Shown here one piece after another: positions 8,668 to 18,456 of a DNA stretch of 64,000 nt. The notes beneath the pieces were generated by a model. That model did no database searches. It saw only the letters and a list, made by a program, of their open reading frames with translations, and was not told where the DNA came from. The number at the start of each line of letters is the position of its first letter. Position 1 is the stretch's first letter. The stretch comes from Oleomonas cavernae (lineage in GTDB: Bacteria > Pseudomonadota > Alphaproteobacteria > Zavarziniales > Zavarziniaceae). A program made the position numbers and the translations under genes. Location of the stretch: NCBI RefSeq assembly GCF_003590945.1, contig NZ_QYUK01000008.1:124001-188000 (forward strand), in the 5' to 3' direction.

Positions 8668-9420
8668 CTACCCCACAACGAAATCCACCACCGTCTCGAT
8701 CACCGTGGGATCGCGCAGGATGCGGCGGTGGCCCAGGCCCTTGACCTCGATCATCCGGCTGCCGGCCCAGTTGGCGGCGATCTTTCGGGTGGTCTCGACC
8801 GAGGTGACCCGGTCTTCGGCCGAGTGGATCAGCAGGGCCTGCTGGCGCAGCCGTGGCGCCATGGTCGAGACATCCAGGCGGTCGATATCGATGCCTAAAT
8901 CACGCAGGGCTTCGACCACGCCGTCCGGATCGACGCCCACCTGGTGGGCGGTGGCGCGGGCGAAATCGGTGTAGCGCATGGGGGGCGAGATCAGCGCCAC
9001 CCGCTGGCAGGCAAGGCCGTCGTCCAGGGCCAGCACGGTGACCGGGCTGCCGATCGAATGGGCGATCACGGCCTCGACCGGCCCGATCGCATCGGCCACG
9101 GCACGCACGCCGGCGGCCAGGTCGGGGATCGAGCCCCGGGTGCCGGCCGAGACGCCATGGGCCGGCAGGTCGAGGCTGACCACCCGGCGCCCGGCCGCCA
9201 CCAGCGGTTCGACGAAGGCGCCCAGATCCAGGTGATTGCCCTCCCAGCCGTGGACCAGCAGCACGGCCGGGCCGCTGCCCGCCGTCCACACGCCAAGGTC
9301 GCCCTGAGGGCCTGCCACATGAAGGTCGGGGACCGGCGAGGCCGCCGGCGCCTTGGCCTTGAACAGGTGGGGCGTGATGAAGGCATGCGCGGCTTGAGCG
9401 GGGGTCGGTGAAATTTTCAT
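8668..9420 (-). CDS. Alpha/beta hydrolase
   Basis: A 250-residue alpha/beta-fold hydrolase. It has an oxyanion-loop motif LLVHGWEGNH (about residue 55), a nucleophile elbow AHSIGS (about 120), an acid in HSAEDRVTS (about 195) and a C-terminal histidine in GLGHRRIL. The elbow begins with Ala-His rather than the commoner Gly-His. The ATG at 9420 was chosen; an in-frame ATG at 9453 would add 11 residues, and neither has a strong ribosome site. It is divergent from the thiolase gene across an AT-rich region with the palindrome ATGATCAT (9460-9467). Probably an esterase or lactonase; substrate unknown. Confidence 0.82.
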   Translation of the reverse strand: MKISPTPAQAAHAFITPHLFKAKAPAASPVPDLHVAGPQGDLGVWTAGSGPAVLLVHGWEGNHLDLGAFVEPLVAAGRRVVSLDLPAHGVSAGTRGSIPDLAAGVRAVADAIGPVEAVIAHSIGSPVTVLALDDGLACQRVALISPPMRYTDFARATAHQVGVDPDGVVEALRDLGIDIDRLDVSTMAPRLRQQALLIHSAEDRVTSVETTRKIAANWAGSRMIEVKGLGHRRILRDPTVIETVVDFVVG

Positions 9421-9503
9421 GGGTGTCGGGGCTGTCCTTTGGCTGTCACCCATAATATTATGATCATCATATAAAGACAACCGCGCCGAACAGGAGCTGT
9501 CTC

Positions 9504-10691
9504 ATGACCCTTGCCGATCCCGTCGTCATCGCCAGCGCGGTCCGCACCCCGCTGGGCCGTTTCCAGGGGGAATTGTCGTCGCTGCCCGCGCCGGTGCTGG
9601 GTTCGACCGTGGTCAAGGCGGCGGTCGAACGGGCCGGTGTCGCCACCGACCGCATCGACGAGGTGTTCCTGGGCTGCGTCCTGCCCGCCGGCCAGGGCCA
9701 GGCCCCGGCCCGCCAGGCGGCGCGCGGTGCCGGCCTGCCCGATGCGACCGGCGCCACCACGGTGAACAAGGTCTGCGGCTCGGGCATGAAGGCGACCATG
9801 ATTGCCCACGACCTGATCGCCGCAGGCTCGGCCGATATCATCGTCGCCGGCGGCATGGAGAGCATGTCGGGCGCGCCCTACCTCTTGAAGCGGGCGCGCG
9901 GCGGCTATCGCTTCGGCCATGACCAGATCTTCGACCATGCCGCCCTCGACGGGCTGGAAGACGCCTATGACAAGGGCCGCTCCATGGGCACCTTCGGCGA
10001 GGACACGGCCGAACGCTACCAGTTCACCCGCCAGATGCAGGACGACTATGCCCGCAGCTCGCTGATCCGCGCCCGCAAGGCGATCGAGGATGGCGCCTTC
10101 GTGTCCGAGATCGTGCCCGTCACCATTGCCGGCAAGACCGGCGACATCGTGGTCTCGATCGACGAGAACCCGGGCAAGGTCTCGCCCGACAAGATCGCCG
10201 GCCTGAAGCCCGCCTTCCGCGCCAACGGCACCATCACGGCGGCGGCCTCCAGCGCCAATGCCGACGGCGCCGCCGCCCTGGTGCTGACCCGCCGCTCGCT
10301 GGCCGAGCGTGATGGCCTGCCGATCCTCGCCACCATTCGCGGCCATGCCGGCCACGCCCAGGAACCCGCCTGGTTCACCACGGCGCCGATCGGGGCCATT
10401 TCCAAGCTGCTGGACAAGGTGGGCTGGACGGCCGGCGACGTCGACCTGTTCGAAATCAACGAGGCCTTCGCCTGCGTGGTGATGGCGGCGATGCACGACC
10501 TGCATCTCGATCATGAAAAGGTCAACATCAACGGCGGCGCCTGTGCCCTGGGCCATCCCATCGGCGCCACCGGCGCCCGCCTGATCGTCACCCTATTGGG
10601 CGCGCTACAGCGCCATGATCTCAAGCGCGGCATCGCCTCGCTGTGCATCGGCGGCGGCGAAGCGACCGCCATCGCCATCGAAAGGGCTTGA
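9504..10691 (+). CDS. Acetyl-CoA acetyltransferase (thiolase)
   Basis: A 395-residue thiolase of normal length. The acylated cysteine lies in NKVCGSGMKA (about residue 90). The further active-site motifs NEAFA (about 318), GGACALGHPIGATG (about 345) and CIGGGEA (near the C-terminus) are all intact. It condenses or cleaves acetoacetyl-CoA, or acts at the end of beta-oxidation. The adjacent SDR gene begins 5 bases after its stop, which suggests a thiolase-reductase pair in which the SDR might reduce a 3-oxoacyl intermediate. That pairing is inferred from spacing only. Confidence 0.92.
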   Translation: MTLADPVVIASAVRTPLGRFQGELSSLPAPVLGSTVVKAAVERAGVATDRIDEVFLGCVLPAGQGQAPARQAARGAGLPDATGATTVNKVCGSGMKATMIAHDLIAAGSADIIVAGGMESMSGAPYLLKRARGGYRFGHDQIFDHAALDGLEDAYDKGRSMGTFGEDTAERYQFTRQMQDDYARSSLIRARKAIEDGAFVSEIVPVTIAGKTGDIVVSIDENPGKVSPDKIAGLKPAFRANGTITAAASSANADGAAALVLTRRSLAERDGLPILATIRGHAGHAQEPAWFTTAPIGAISKLLDKVGWTAGDVDLFEINEAFACVVMAAMHDLHLDHEKVNINGGACALGHPIGATGARLIVTLLGALQRHDLKRGIASLCIGGGEATAIAIERA

Positions 10692-10696
10692 ACATC

Positions 10697-11446
10697 ATGA
10701 ATAGCTTCGACCTGACCGGCCGCACCGCGCTGGTGACCGGCGGCACCAAGGGCATGGGCCTCGCCATCGCCAGGCGTCTGGCGGAGGCTGGCGCCCGCGT
10801 CGCCGTCAGCGGCCGCAGCCAGGAAAGCTCGGACGCCGCCGCCGCGACCCTGCCGGGCGGCGCCATCGGCATCCCCGCCGACATCGGCGACGAGGCCTCG
10901 GTCGCGGCGCTGGGTGAACGGGCGCTGCGCGCGCTAGGCCACGTCGACATCCTGATCGCCAATGCCGCCACCGAACCCCATGTCGGCCCGGTGACCAGCG
11001 CCAGCGGCGCCGCCTTCGACCAGACGATTGCCGGCGTGCGCAACACCCTGCTGCTCATCGAGCAACTGGTCCCCGGCATGGCCGGCCACGGCCATGGCTC
11101 GATCGTCGTCACCTCCAGCATCGCGGCGACCAGGGCCAACGGCATCCTCGGCGTCTACGGCACCTCCAAGGCGACCCTGGGGCAACTGGTGCGCAACCTG
11201 GCACTCGAACTCGGGCCCAAGCAGATCCGCGTGAACGCGATCGCCCCCGGCCCGGTGCGCACCGACTTCTCCCGCATGCTGTGGGAAAAGCCGGAAGTGG
11301 AGGCCCAGGCCGCCGCCCGCATCCCGCTGGGCCGCATTGCCGAGGCCGACGACGTCTCGGGCCTCGCCCTGCTGCTCGCCTCGCCCGCCGGGGCCTATAT
11401 CACCGGCCAGTCGATCGGCGTCGACGGCGGCGCCAGCGTCGTCTAG
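10697..11446 (+). CDS. SDR-family oxidoreductase
   Basis: A 249-residue classical SDR. The cofactor motif TGGTKGMGLAIA lies at about residue 14. The catalytic serine is in TSSIAA and the pair YGTSK is intact (about 152-156). A C-terminal YITGQSIGVDGG closes the fold. NAD(P)-dependent oxidation or reduction of a hydroxyacyl or alcohol is expected. It follows the thiolase by 5 bases and precedes an MFS exporter gene by 27 bases, so these three genes are probably one transcript. Confidence 0.9.
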   Translation: MNSFDLTGRTALVTGGTKGMGLAIARRLAEAGARVAVSGRSQESSDAAAATLPGGAIGIPADIGDEASVAALGERALRALGHVDILIANAATEPHVGPVTSASGAAFDQTIAGVRNTLLLIEQLVPGMAGHGHGSIVVTSSIAATRANGILGVYGTSKATLGQLVRNLALELGPKQIRVNAIAPGPVRTDFSRMLWEKPEVEAQAAARIPLGRIAEADDVSGLALLLASPAGAYITGQSIGVDGGASVV

Positions 11447-11473
11447 GCCCCAACCGACACGGAAGAGCTCATC

Positions 11474-12687
11474 ATGACCCAAGCGGCCCACGCCATCGCC
11501 GCCCCGGCCCGCCCGGCCGATCTGTCCGAGCGGCGCCTGACCGGCCCGCTGCTGGCCGTGCTGGGCGGATTGTCGGCACTGGCATCGCTGGCGACCAACA
11601 TCATGCTGCCGTCGCTGCCGGGCATTGCCGGCAGTTTCGGCGTGACGACCCGGCGCTGGGCGTCATCGTGAGCATCTTCCTCATCGTCTTCGCCGTCGGG
11701 CAATTGTTCGTCGGGCCGCTCTCCGACCGCTTCGGGCGGCGCTCGCTGATCCTGGGTGGGCTGGTCGTCTTCGCCGCCGGCAGCCTGCTGTGCGCCCTGG
11801 CCGACAGCCTGCCGGTGATGATCGCCGGGCGCGTCGTCCAGGCCCTGGGCGTCTGTGCCGCCTCGGTCCTGGCCCGTGCCATTGCCCGCGATTTGTTCGT
11901 GGGCGATGCCCTGGCACGGGTGCTGTCGCTGACCATGGTCGCCATGGCGGCGGCACCCGGCTTCTCGCCCCTGCTGGGCGGGGCGCTGGATCACGCCTTT
12001 GGCTGGCGCGCCGCCTTCGTGGTCGTGGCCATCCTGGGCGGCGTCGTCGGGATCGCCTATGCCACGGTGCTGGGCGAAACCCACCCGGCCAGCCGGCGGG
12101 CGCCGCTGGCACCGCTGGCAATCGCCCGCGGATACGGCGGGCTGGCGGCCGATCGACGGTTCATTGTCCCGGCCGGGGCGGTGATGCTGGTGATGGGCGG
12201 CCTGTTTGCCCTGTTCACCGCCTCGCCCGCGATCCTGATGGACGGGTTTGGCTTCAGCGCGATCGAGATGGGCCTGTTCTTTGCCGCGACCGTGTTCCTG
12301 GTGTTCGGCGCCGGCCTTGCCGCACCGCGCCTGGCCAAGCGCTTTGGCCCCGGCCGTGTCGCCCTGGCGGGGCTTGCCATCGCCCTGGTCGGCGGCGGCG
12401 CCATGCTGGCCCTGGCCGGAACGAGCCTTGCCGCCTATGTCGTGCCCTGCTCGGCCTTCCTGTTCGGCATGGGCCTCGCCAACCCGCTGGGCACGGCGCT
12501 TGCCCTGTCGCCCTTTGGCGAGCGGGCCGGCCTTGCCTCCGCCCTGCTCGGCTTCATGCAGATGGCCGGGGCGGCGGCAGGGGCCACCCTGGCCACCACC
12601 CTGCCCTTTGCCGCCGTCGCCAACCTCGGGCTGGTCCTGTCGTTGTTCCTGGGCGCCGCGATCCCGATCTTCCTGGCCCGGCGCTAG
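11474..12687 (+). CDS. MFS drug exporter, Bcr/CflA type (frameshifted)
   Basis: A 12-helix exporter of about 404 residues after repair. The first 58 residues, including TNIMLPSLPGIA of the first helix, are in one frame. The rest, starting LGVIVSIFLIVFAVGQLFVG and continuing with the motif GPLSDRFGRR, is in another. Adding one base near 11646-11648 gives the expected join GVT-DPALGV. All later helices are intact to the stop, with no other lesion, so a single-base sequencing deletion is more likely than decay. The start ATG 11474 follows GGAAGAG. Confidence 0.85.
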
Positions 12688-12762
12688 AATCGCCTGGACG
12701 GCGGGCGGCGGAGCAACAAGACTGCCCGGCAACATGCCATAACAGCCGTCAGGAAGCGCCCC

Positions 12763-14067
12763 GTGACCGATATTGCTTCGCCGCTTACCCTGCCCTGCGG
12801 CCAGGTCTTCAAGAACCGGCTGGCCAAATCGGCGATGACGGAGGGCCTGGCGGACCATGCCAACCGGGCGACGCCGCAGCTTTCCGCCCTCTACCGCCGC
12901 TTTGCCGAAGGCGGTGCCGGCTTCCTGCTGACCGGCAATATCCAGGTCGATGCCGATCATCTGGAGCGGCCCGGCAATGTCGTGGTCGACCGGCGCATGG
13001 ACGATCAGGCGCGCACCGCCCTGGCCGCGATGGCGGCCGCCGGCTCGCTGAACGGGGCCAGGATCTGGGCCCAGCTCAGCCATGCCGGGCGCCAGACGCC
13101 GATCATGGTCAACAAGACGCCGCAGGCCCCCTCGCCCATCGCCCTGCCCCTGCCGGGCAAGCAGTTCGGCGATCCCCGCGCCATGACGGCGGAGGAGATC
13201 GCCGCCCTGGTCGAGCGTTTCGCCTTCGCCGCCCGGGCCTGCCAGGTTGCCGGCTTCCACGGCGTGCAGATCCACGCCGCCCACGGCTATCTGCTCAGCG
13301 AATTCTTGAGTCCCCGTTCCAACCAGCGCACCGACCAGTGGGGCGGCAGCCTGGAGAACCGGGCGCGCGCCCTGCTTGACGTTGTGCGGGCGGTGCGCGC
13401 CGCGGTCGGTCCGGCCTTCGGTGTCGGGGTGAAGCTGAACTCAGCCGATTTCATGAAGGGCGGCTTCGGCGATGACGAGGCGGTGACGGTCGCGACCTGG
13501 CTGGAGGCCGAGGGCGTCGACCTGCTGGAAATCTCCGGCGGCTCCTACGAGCGGCCAATGATGATGGGCAACGAGTCGATGGCGAGCGACACCAGGCAGA
13601 CCGAGACCCGACGCGCCTCGACGGTGGCGCGCGAGGCCTATTTCCTCGACTACGCCGCGAAAATCCGGGCGGCCGTGAAGACGCCGCTGATGGTCACCGG
13701 CGGCTTCCGCAGTCGGGCCGGCATGGATGCGGCGATCGCCAGCGGCGCCTGCGACGTGGTCGGTCTCGCCCGCCCCCTGTGCGTCGACCCGGATGCGCCA
13801 GGCAAGCTGCTGGCCGGATCGCTGGCCCGCCTGGAGGACTGGGAAAACCGCCTGCGCGTCGGCCCCGGCCGCTACCTGGGCCCTCATTCGCCCATCGACA
13901 TGATCAAGATCGTCAACGGCTTCGGCATCCAGAGCTGGTTCTGCCTGCAACTGATGGCGATCGCCCGGGGCGAGAAGCCCGATGTCGGCCTGGGCGTGCT
14001 GAAGGCCTTCGTCCGCTACCAGATGAACGAACGCAGGGCGGCGAAGGCCTTGCTGCGCGCGGCGTGA
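12763..14067 (+). CDS. NADH:flavin oxidoreductase, old yellow enzyme family
   Basis: A 434-residue FMN-dependent TIM-barrel reductase. It carries NRLAKSAMTEGLAD (about residue 20), QLSHAGRQ (about 108), the substrate-binding HAAHGYLLSEFLSP (about 170) and RTDQWGGSLENR (about 188). No iron-sulfur cysteine cluster is seen, so it is a single-domain OYE. The family reduces activated C=C bonds of enones or nitro-compounds. GTG is the start, preceded by AGGAAG. It is convergent with the copper oxidase operon, and a perfect hairpin separates them. Confidence 0.9.
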   Translation: MTDIASPLTLPCGQVFKNRLAKSAMTEGLADHANRATPQLSALYRRFAEGGAGFLLTGNIQVDADHLERPGNVVVDRRMDDQARTALAAMAAAGSLNGARIWAQLSHAGRQTPIMVNKTPQAPSPIALPLPGKQFGDPRAMTAEEIAALVERFAFAARACQVAGFHGVQIHAAHGYLLSEFLSPRSNQRTDQWGGSLENRARALLDVVRAVRAAVGPAFGVGVKLNSADFMKGGFGDDEAVTVATWLEAEGVDLLEISGGSYERPMMMGNESMASDTRQTETRRASTVAREAYFLDYAAKIRAAVKTPLMVTGGFRSRAGMDAAIASGACDVVGLARPLCVDPDAPGKLLAGSLARLEDWENRLRVGPGRYLGPHSPIDMIKIVNGFGIQSWFCLQLMAIARGEKPDVGLGVLKAFVRYQMNERRAAKALLRAA

Positions 14068-14082
14068 GTCTTCTCTCCACGT

Positions 14083-14107
14083 CATGCCCGGCACAAGGCC
14101 GGGCATG
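14083..14107. terminator. Bidirectional hairpin between convergent genes
   Basis: A perfect 10-base stem CATGCCCGGC / GCCGGGCATG around a 5-base loop, placed between the reductase stop (14067) and the oxidase stop (14129). No clear T run follows on either strand, so it may be a Rho-aided end or a REP-like hairpin. Its position between two convergent genes favours a termination role. Confidence 0.5.
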
Positions 14108-14128
14108 GCGTTTCGGAAACCCAATCCG

Positions 14129-15583
14129 TTACACGGCGTCGCTGTAGACCACTTCGGTCATCATGCCGGTCGCCATGTGCAGCAGGTTGTGGCAGTGGAA
14201 CAGCCAGCGTCCGCTGTTGTCGGCATCAAAGGCGATGGTGACCGTGCCGTCGATGGGCACCAGCACCGTGTCGCGCACGGCGCCGGCGACCGCCTTGCCG
14301 TTCAGGCCGACGACCTGGAAATGATGGCCATGCAGGTGCATCGGGTGCGCCATCATGCCCTTGTTCACCATCTCGATCGCCACCCGCTGGCCGGGGGTTA
14401 CCTTCAACGGCAGCCGGTTGGCCCAGTCGCGATCGTCGATGGTCCAGCGATAGGGCGACATCGAGCCGGTCAGGGCGATGCGATGGGTCACCTCGGCCAG
14501 TTTCTGTGGCAAGGGTGCCGCCGCCTCGAGGCGCTGCTCCAGCGACAGGTCGACGGGCGGCACGGCGGCCTCGGCCAGGTCGGCGAGCTTGACGACCGCA
14601 GCCCCCGGCGTCGCCAGGATGATGCCGGTGCGCTGGCGCTCGCCCTCGCGCTGGGCGAGGATCGGGAAGGCGCCGCCGTCGCCGGCCGGCAAGCTCAGCA
14701 GGATATCCAGCCGCTGGCCCTGCGCCATGGGAAAGCGGCGCCCGGCCACGGGCTGGACCGGGTTGCCGTCGGCGGCGATCACCGTGCCGTCGAGGGCGCC
14801 CAGGTCGATCCAGAACGCCGTGCCCGACGCACCGTTGATCAGGCGCAGGCGGACCTGCCCGCCACGCTCCACCTTGACCACCTGGGGATCGTCGAGGCCG
14901 CGGTCGTTGGCGAGGTAGGCATCGTACTCGACATCGTTGAGGTCCATGGCCATCCCGGGCATGTCCATGGTGCCGTGGCCCATGGCGCTGTGATCCATGC
15001 CGGCCATGTCGCCATGGTTCATCCCGCCGCCCAGGCCCGCCAGCAGTTCCGCCGGCTCCTTGAAGCTGAAGTCGTGGAGCAGCACCACGACCTCTTGCGC
15101 GTCGTGGCGAAGGTCCTCGGCCGTGCGCACGATCAGGGGCGCGGCCAGCAATTGCAGTTCCTGAAGCCCGTGGTGCGAATGCAGCCAATGGGTGCCCGGG
15201 CGGGCGGCGAAGTCGTAGTCCTGCATCGCGCCATTGGCGACGACACGGGCATAGCCGGTATCGACCACGCCGTCCTGGTCGGGCGGCGGCGTCTGGCCAT
15301 GCCAGTGCAGGATCGTGTCCTCGCCGCTACGATTATCGACGCGGACGGCAAAGCGCTGTCCGGGATCGAGGAACAGGCCCGAAGTCCCGTCGGCCTGGTG
15401 GGCCCCGAAAACCGAGGCGGCGCGGCCTTTCACCTCGATGGTCCGGCGCGCCACGGCAAGGGTGGTGGCCGGGGCGGCGGTCGCCGCGTGGAGCAGGCGA
15501 GGCGCCAGCAGGCCGGCACCGGCGATAAAGCTCGACGCCAGGAAGCGGCGCCGTGAAAGAAAAGTCATCATGACCATGCTCAT
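14129..15583 (-). CDS. Multicopper oxidase, CopA/CueO-like, Tat-exported
   Basis: A 484-residue periplasmic oxidase. A Tat signal, SRRRFLASSFIAGAG, opens the protein. All copper motifs are present: HWHG (about residue 92), HSHHG (about 133), HPMHLHGHHF (about 410) and HCHNLLHMATGMM (about 461). The last has a Met-type axial ligand region. A Met/His-rich insert (MNHGDMAGMDHSAMGHGTMD, about 188-208) resembles Cu(I)-binding inserts of CopA and CueO. It would oxidise Cu(I) or detoxify periplasmic copper. Four ATGs lie close together (15583, 15577, 15571, 15568); the first is given. The small Cys-rich gene upstream is probably co-transcribed. Confidence 0.9.
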   Translation of the reverse strand: MSMVMMTFLSRRRFLASSFIAGAGLLAPRLLHAATAAPATTLAVARRTIEVKGRAASVFGAHQADGTSGLFLDPGQRFAVRVDNRSGEDTILHWHGQTPPPDQDGVVDTGYARVVANGAMQDYDFAARPGTHWLHSHHGLQELQLLAAPLIVRTAEDLRHDAQEVVVLLHDFSFKEPAELLAGLGGGMNHGDMAGMDHSAMGHGTMDMPGMAMDLNDVEYDAYLANDRGLDDPQVVKVERGGQVRLRLINGASGTAFWIDLGALDGTVIAADGNPVQPVAGRRFPMAQGQRLDILLSLPAGDGGAFPILAQREGERQRTGIILATPGAAVVKLADLAEAAVPPVDLSLEQRLEAAAPLPQKLAEVTHRIALTGSMSPYRWTIDDRDWANRLPLKVTPGQRVAIEMVNKGMMAHPMHLHGHHFQVVGLNGKAVAGAVRDTVLVPIDGTVTIAFDADNSGRWLFHCHNLLHMATGMMTEVVYSDAV

Positions 15584-15636
15584 CCGAAGAGGAACGTTCG
15601 CCGGCTGGTGCGCCGGCCACACTTACGCTCGATCGT

Positions 15637-15996
15637 TCAGACGGTGGGCCGGGGCGGCCGATAAAGGCCCGCGATATCGATGCCCTCGGCCCGGCCCACA
15701 TGGGAGCCCGCATAGGCAACGGGGGCTGCTGCCCCCAGGAGTTGGGCGACGGGCGACGGCCCGGGCAGGGCCGTACACAGCATCACGCAGAGATTGCCCA
15801 GGCAGCACGACAGATCCGCCGGGGCACCGTGCTCATCGCAAGGCGCGCCCGCGGGCTGATCGAGCACGGCATGAGCCGTGGGAGGGACAGGGGCTGGCAG
15901 CGCGCGTGCCGGCATCGGCACCGCCGCCAGCACCAGCATGGCCAGGAGCAAGAGCGCCTTGACCAGCCCCATCCGCTGTCCTGCCAGACCCGTCAT
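15637..15996 (-). CDS. Small secreted Cys-rich protein, possible copper-operon partner
   Basis: A 119-residue protein of unknown family. A hydrophobic signal-like segment (about residues 10-32, ending PARA) is followed by a short domain with five closely spaced cysteines. The core is SCCLGNLCVMLC (about 67-78), preceded by PCDEHG. The cysteine set resembles that of small DUF2946-type copper-operon proteins, but I do not claim membership. It ends 53 bases before the multicopper oxidase start on the same strand. A metal-binding or assembly role in the periplasm is inferred from that context only. Confidence 0.6.
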   Translation of the reverse strand: MTGLAGQRMGLVKALLLLAMLVLAAVPMPARALPAPVPPTAHAVLDQPAGAPCDEHGAPADLSCCLGNLCVMLCTALPGPSPVAQLLGAAAPVAYAGSHVGRAEGIDIAGLYRPPRPTV

Positions 15997-16011
15997 GACT
16001 CACCCAAACAC

Positions 16012-16026
16012 CTTGAAGCTCTCAAG
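16012..16026. promoter_or_regulatory. Short dyad upstream of copper operon
   Basis: A perfect dyad CTTGA-N5-TCAAG 15 bases upstream of the first gene of the oxidase operon, a plausible operator for a metal-responsive regulator. No good -35/-10 pair frames it, and no regulator gene is adjacent. The rest of 16027-16307 shows no gene that I can support. Confidence 0.3.
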
Positions 16027-16307
16027 ATGGTCGCCCCAACATAGCCTGGCAAGGGCCCGGGGGACTTGATCTGGCTCAATGCGGGACGGTGCGAAGGCGC
16101 CGATCGTGATGATGGCCCGCATCACTGCCGGGCGCTCTAACCAGGAGGGAAACCGTCAAGCTGTCTCGTTGTCCGAGCCGCGATCCCCGGTTTGGACCTC
16201 CCGCGCCGCCTGATCGACGAGGGCCCTGTTATACTGTCGAAAGGCGCCCCCTGGACGGTTCCGTGTCCCCCGAACCGTCCCGGTTGGGCGCTTTCGCCCT
16301 GCCGAAA

Positions 16308-16709
<402 letters not shown>

Positions 16710-16725
16710 GGATAGGCCTAACGGG

Positions 16726-17444
16726 TTAGACGCGCTCGCGCAAGAGCCGGGCGAGCCGGCCGCGCGTCTCCAGGTCGGCAATGCCGTCGACCCGGGCCTG
16801 GCGCCAATGGCGCTGGAAGGCGCCGACCACGGCCCGGGTCTCGTCGTCATAGCGGCCATGGACACGCAGGCCATAGCCGAAGGCGGCGAGATCGGCCTGG
16901 AGGTCTTCGACCAGCCGGCCGGATTCGCCGGGGCCCAGGCGGCCGCCGGCCACGGCATCCACCCCCCGGTCCAGGCGCCCACGCCCTGGGCCGAGAGCCA
17001 GGCCCAGTCGAACAACTCGCCGGGGTCGGTCTTGCGGGCCGGCGCCGAGTCCGAATGGCCGATCACGTCGAACGGGGCAATCATGTGACGCGCCACGATG
17101 CCGCGGCCCAGGTCGGCCAGCGCCGCCATCTGCCCGGGCGGAAACGGGCGGTAACCCCATTCGTGGCCAGGATTGGCCAGCTCGATGCCGATCGAGCGGG
17201 CATTGACGTTGTCGATGCCGCGCCACGAGCCCTGGCCGGCATGCCAGGCGCGACGAGCCTCGTCGACCAGGCGAAAGACGGTGCCGTCCTCCTCGATCAG
17301 GTAATGGGACGAGACCTTGGCCTGCGGGTCGCACAGCCTCTCGAGCGCCCCCGATGTCATGCCGGTGTAATGAATCATCAGGATCGAAACGGCCTGGCCG
17401 CCGCGATCGTCATGGTTGGGAGAGGGGCAGTCCCGAATCGCCAT
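16726..17444 (-). CDS. N-acetylmuramoyl-L-alanine amidase, AmpD-like with peptidoglycan-binding tail (frameshifted)
   Basis: About 239 residues after repair. The N-terminal amidase_2 domain has the zinc ligand in MIHYTGM (about residue 24), the catalytic region SIGIELANPGHEWGY and the second zinc cluster IGHSDSAPARKTDPGE (about 145). The C-terminal helical peptidoglycan-binding domain (GYGLRVHGRYDDETRAVVG) is in another frame. The break is at the six-C run 16962-16967, where one added base restores reading. The ATG overlaps the DMT exporter stop as TGATG, so the two are translationally coupled. It cleaves the lactyl-peptide bond of recycled muropeptides; no signal peptide is seen, so a cytosolic site is likely. 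Confidence 0.88.
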
Positions 17445-18316
17445 CAAGGAGCATCGCCGAGGATTTTCTTCTCGCGCAGCATGATGATCCCAACGCCGGC
17501 CAATGTCATCGCACTGCCGATGATCATGCGCGTGGTGAAGGCGTCGCCCAGCATGGTGACGCCGAAGAAGATGCCCAGCACCGGCGCCAGCAGCATCATC
17601 GGCGCGGTCAAGGTCACCGGATAGCGCTGCAACAGGCGGAAATTGCCGGCGTGGCCGATCAGGGACGAGCCGAAAATGGTGAAGGCCAGCCCACCCCAAC
17701 CGATCCAGGTGGCATGCTCGATTGCCGTCACCTGCCCTGTCTCGAACAGCAGGGAAATCAGGATCATGGCAGGGCCGGTGACCAGGCCCATCCAGGCCTG
17801 CAGGGTGAACACCCCTACCCCCTTCATCCGGCGCATGATGATCATGGCGATGGCCATGGCGAAAGCCGCGCTGACGCACAGCAGCAGCCCGTCGACATAA
17901 CTGAAAACCCGCGGATCGAAGCCGATCACGAAAACGCCGGCAAAGGCCAGAACGATGCCGAGGATGCGGCGCCAGCGGATCGTCTCCTTCAGGATGACGA
18001 CACTGAGAATGGTCACGAAGGGGATGTTGAGCTGGATCGCGACCGCGGCCGAGGAGACGTCGTCGACCAGGCCCAAGCCGATGAACAGCAGCCCGAAGTG
18101 CAGGATCCCGGCGAATACGGTGACCAGCAGGACCGCCTTGATCTGGTCGCGCGGCACCCTGGGGATCAGCGGCGCCAGCATCAGGCCCAGGAGGCAGAAG
18201 CGCAGGCCGGTGAGGAGCATCGGCGGCAGCTCGTTCACCGCGACCTTCGCGGCGACGAAATTGAAGCCCCAGGCGAGATTCACCAACAGGACGAGAGCGA
18301 TATCGATCGGGGCCAT
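17444..18316 (-). CDS. DMT-superfamily (EamA) transporter
   Basis: A 290-residue protein with ten hydrophobic segments in two EamA repeats. It starts MAPIDIALVLLVNLAWGFNF, which has the WGFNF-type motif of the first EamA helix, and the second repeat includes TLTAPMMLLAPVLGI. Members export amino acids, purines or other metabolites; the substrate is unknown. A TTG 9 bases upstream could also serve as start. It is translationally coupled to the amidase gene, which might hint at a cell-wall-derived substrate, but that is weak. Confidence 0.87.
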   Translation of the reverse strand: MAPIDIALVLLVNLAWGFNFVAAKVAVNELPPMLLTGLRFCLLGLMLAPLIPRVPRDQIKAVLLVTVFAGILHFGLLFIGLGLVDDVSSAAVAIQLNIPFVTILSVVILKETIRWRRILGIVLAFAGVFVIGFDPRVFSYVDGLLLCVSAAFAMAIAMIIMRRMKGVGVFTLQAWMGLVTGPAMILISLLFETGQVTAIEHATWIGWGGLAFTIFGSSLIGHAGNFRLLQRYPVTLTAPMMLLAPVLGIFFGVTMLGDAFTTRMIIGSAMTLAGVGIIMLREKKILGDAP

Positions 18317-18456
18317 AATGATCAATTATCAGCCGTGGATAAGACAAACCATTGCGCCTCTTGCATGGCCCGTGTCGCGGAAAGCGCAATGGCGGCTTGA
18401 CCGGACGCGCTGCGCCGCGTCAAAGATGGTGCCGCGCCATCGACGGAGATCCCGCC

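Noticed and set aside
16012-16026. A MerR/CueR-type promoter for the copper operon
   Set aside because: The dyad is present, but no -35/-10 pair with the needed long spacer can be placed around it.
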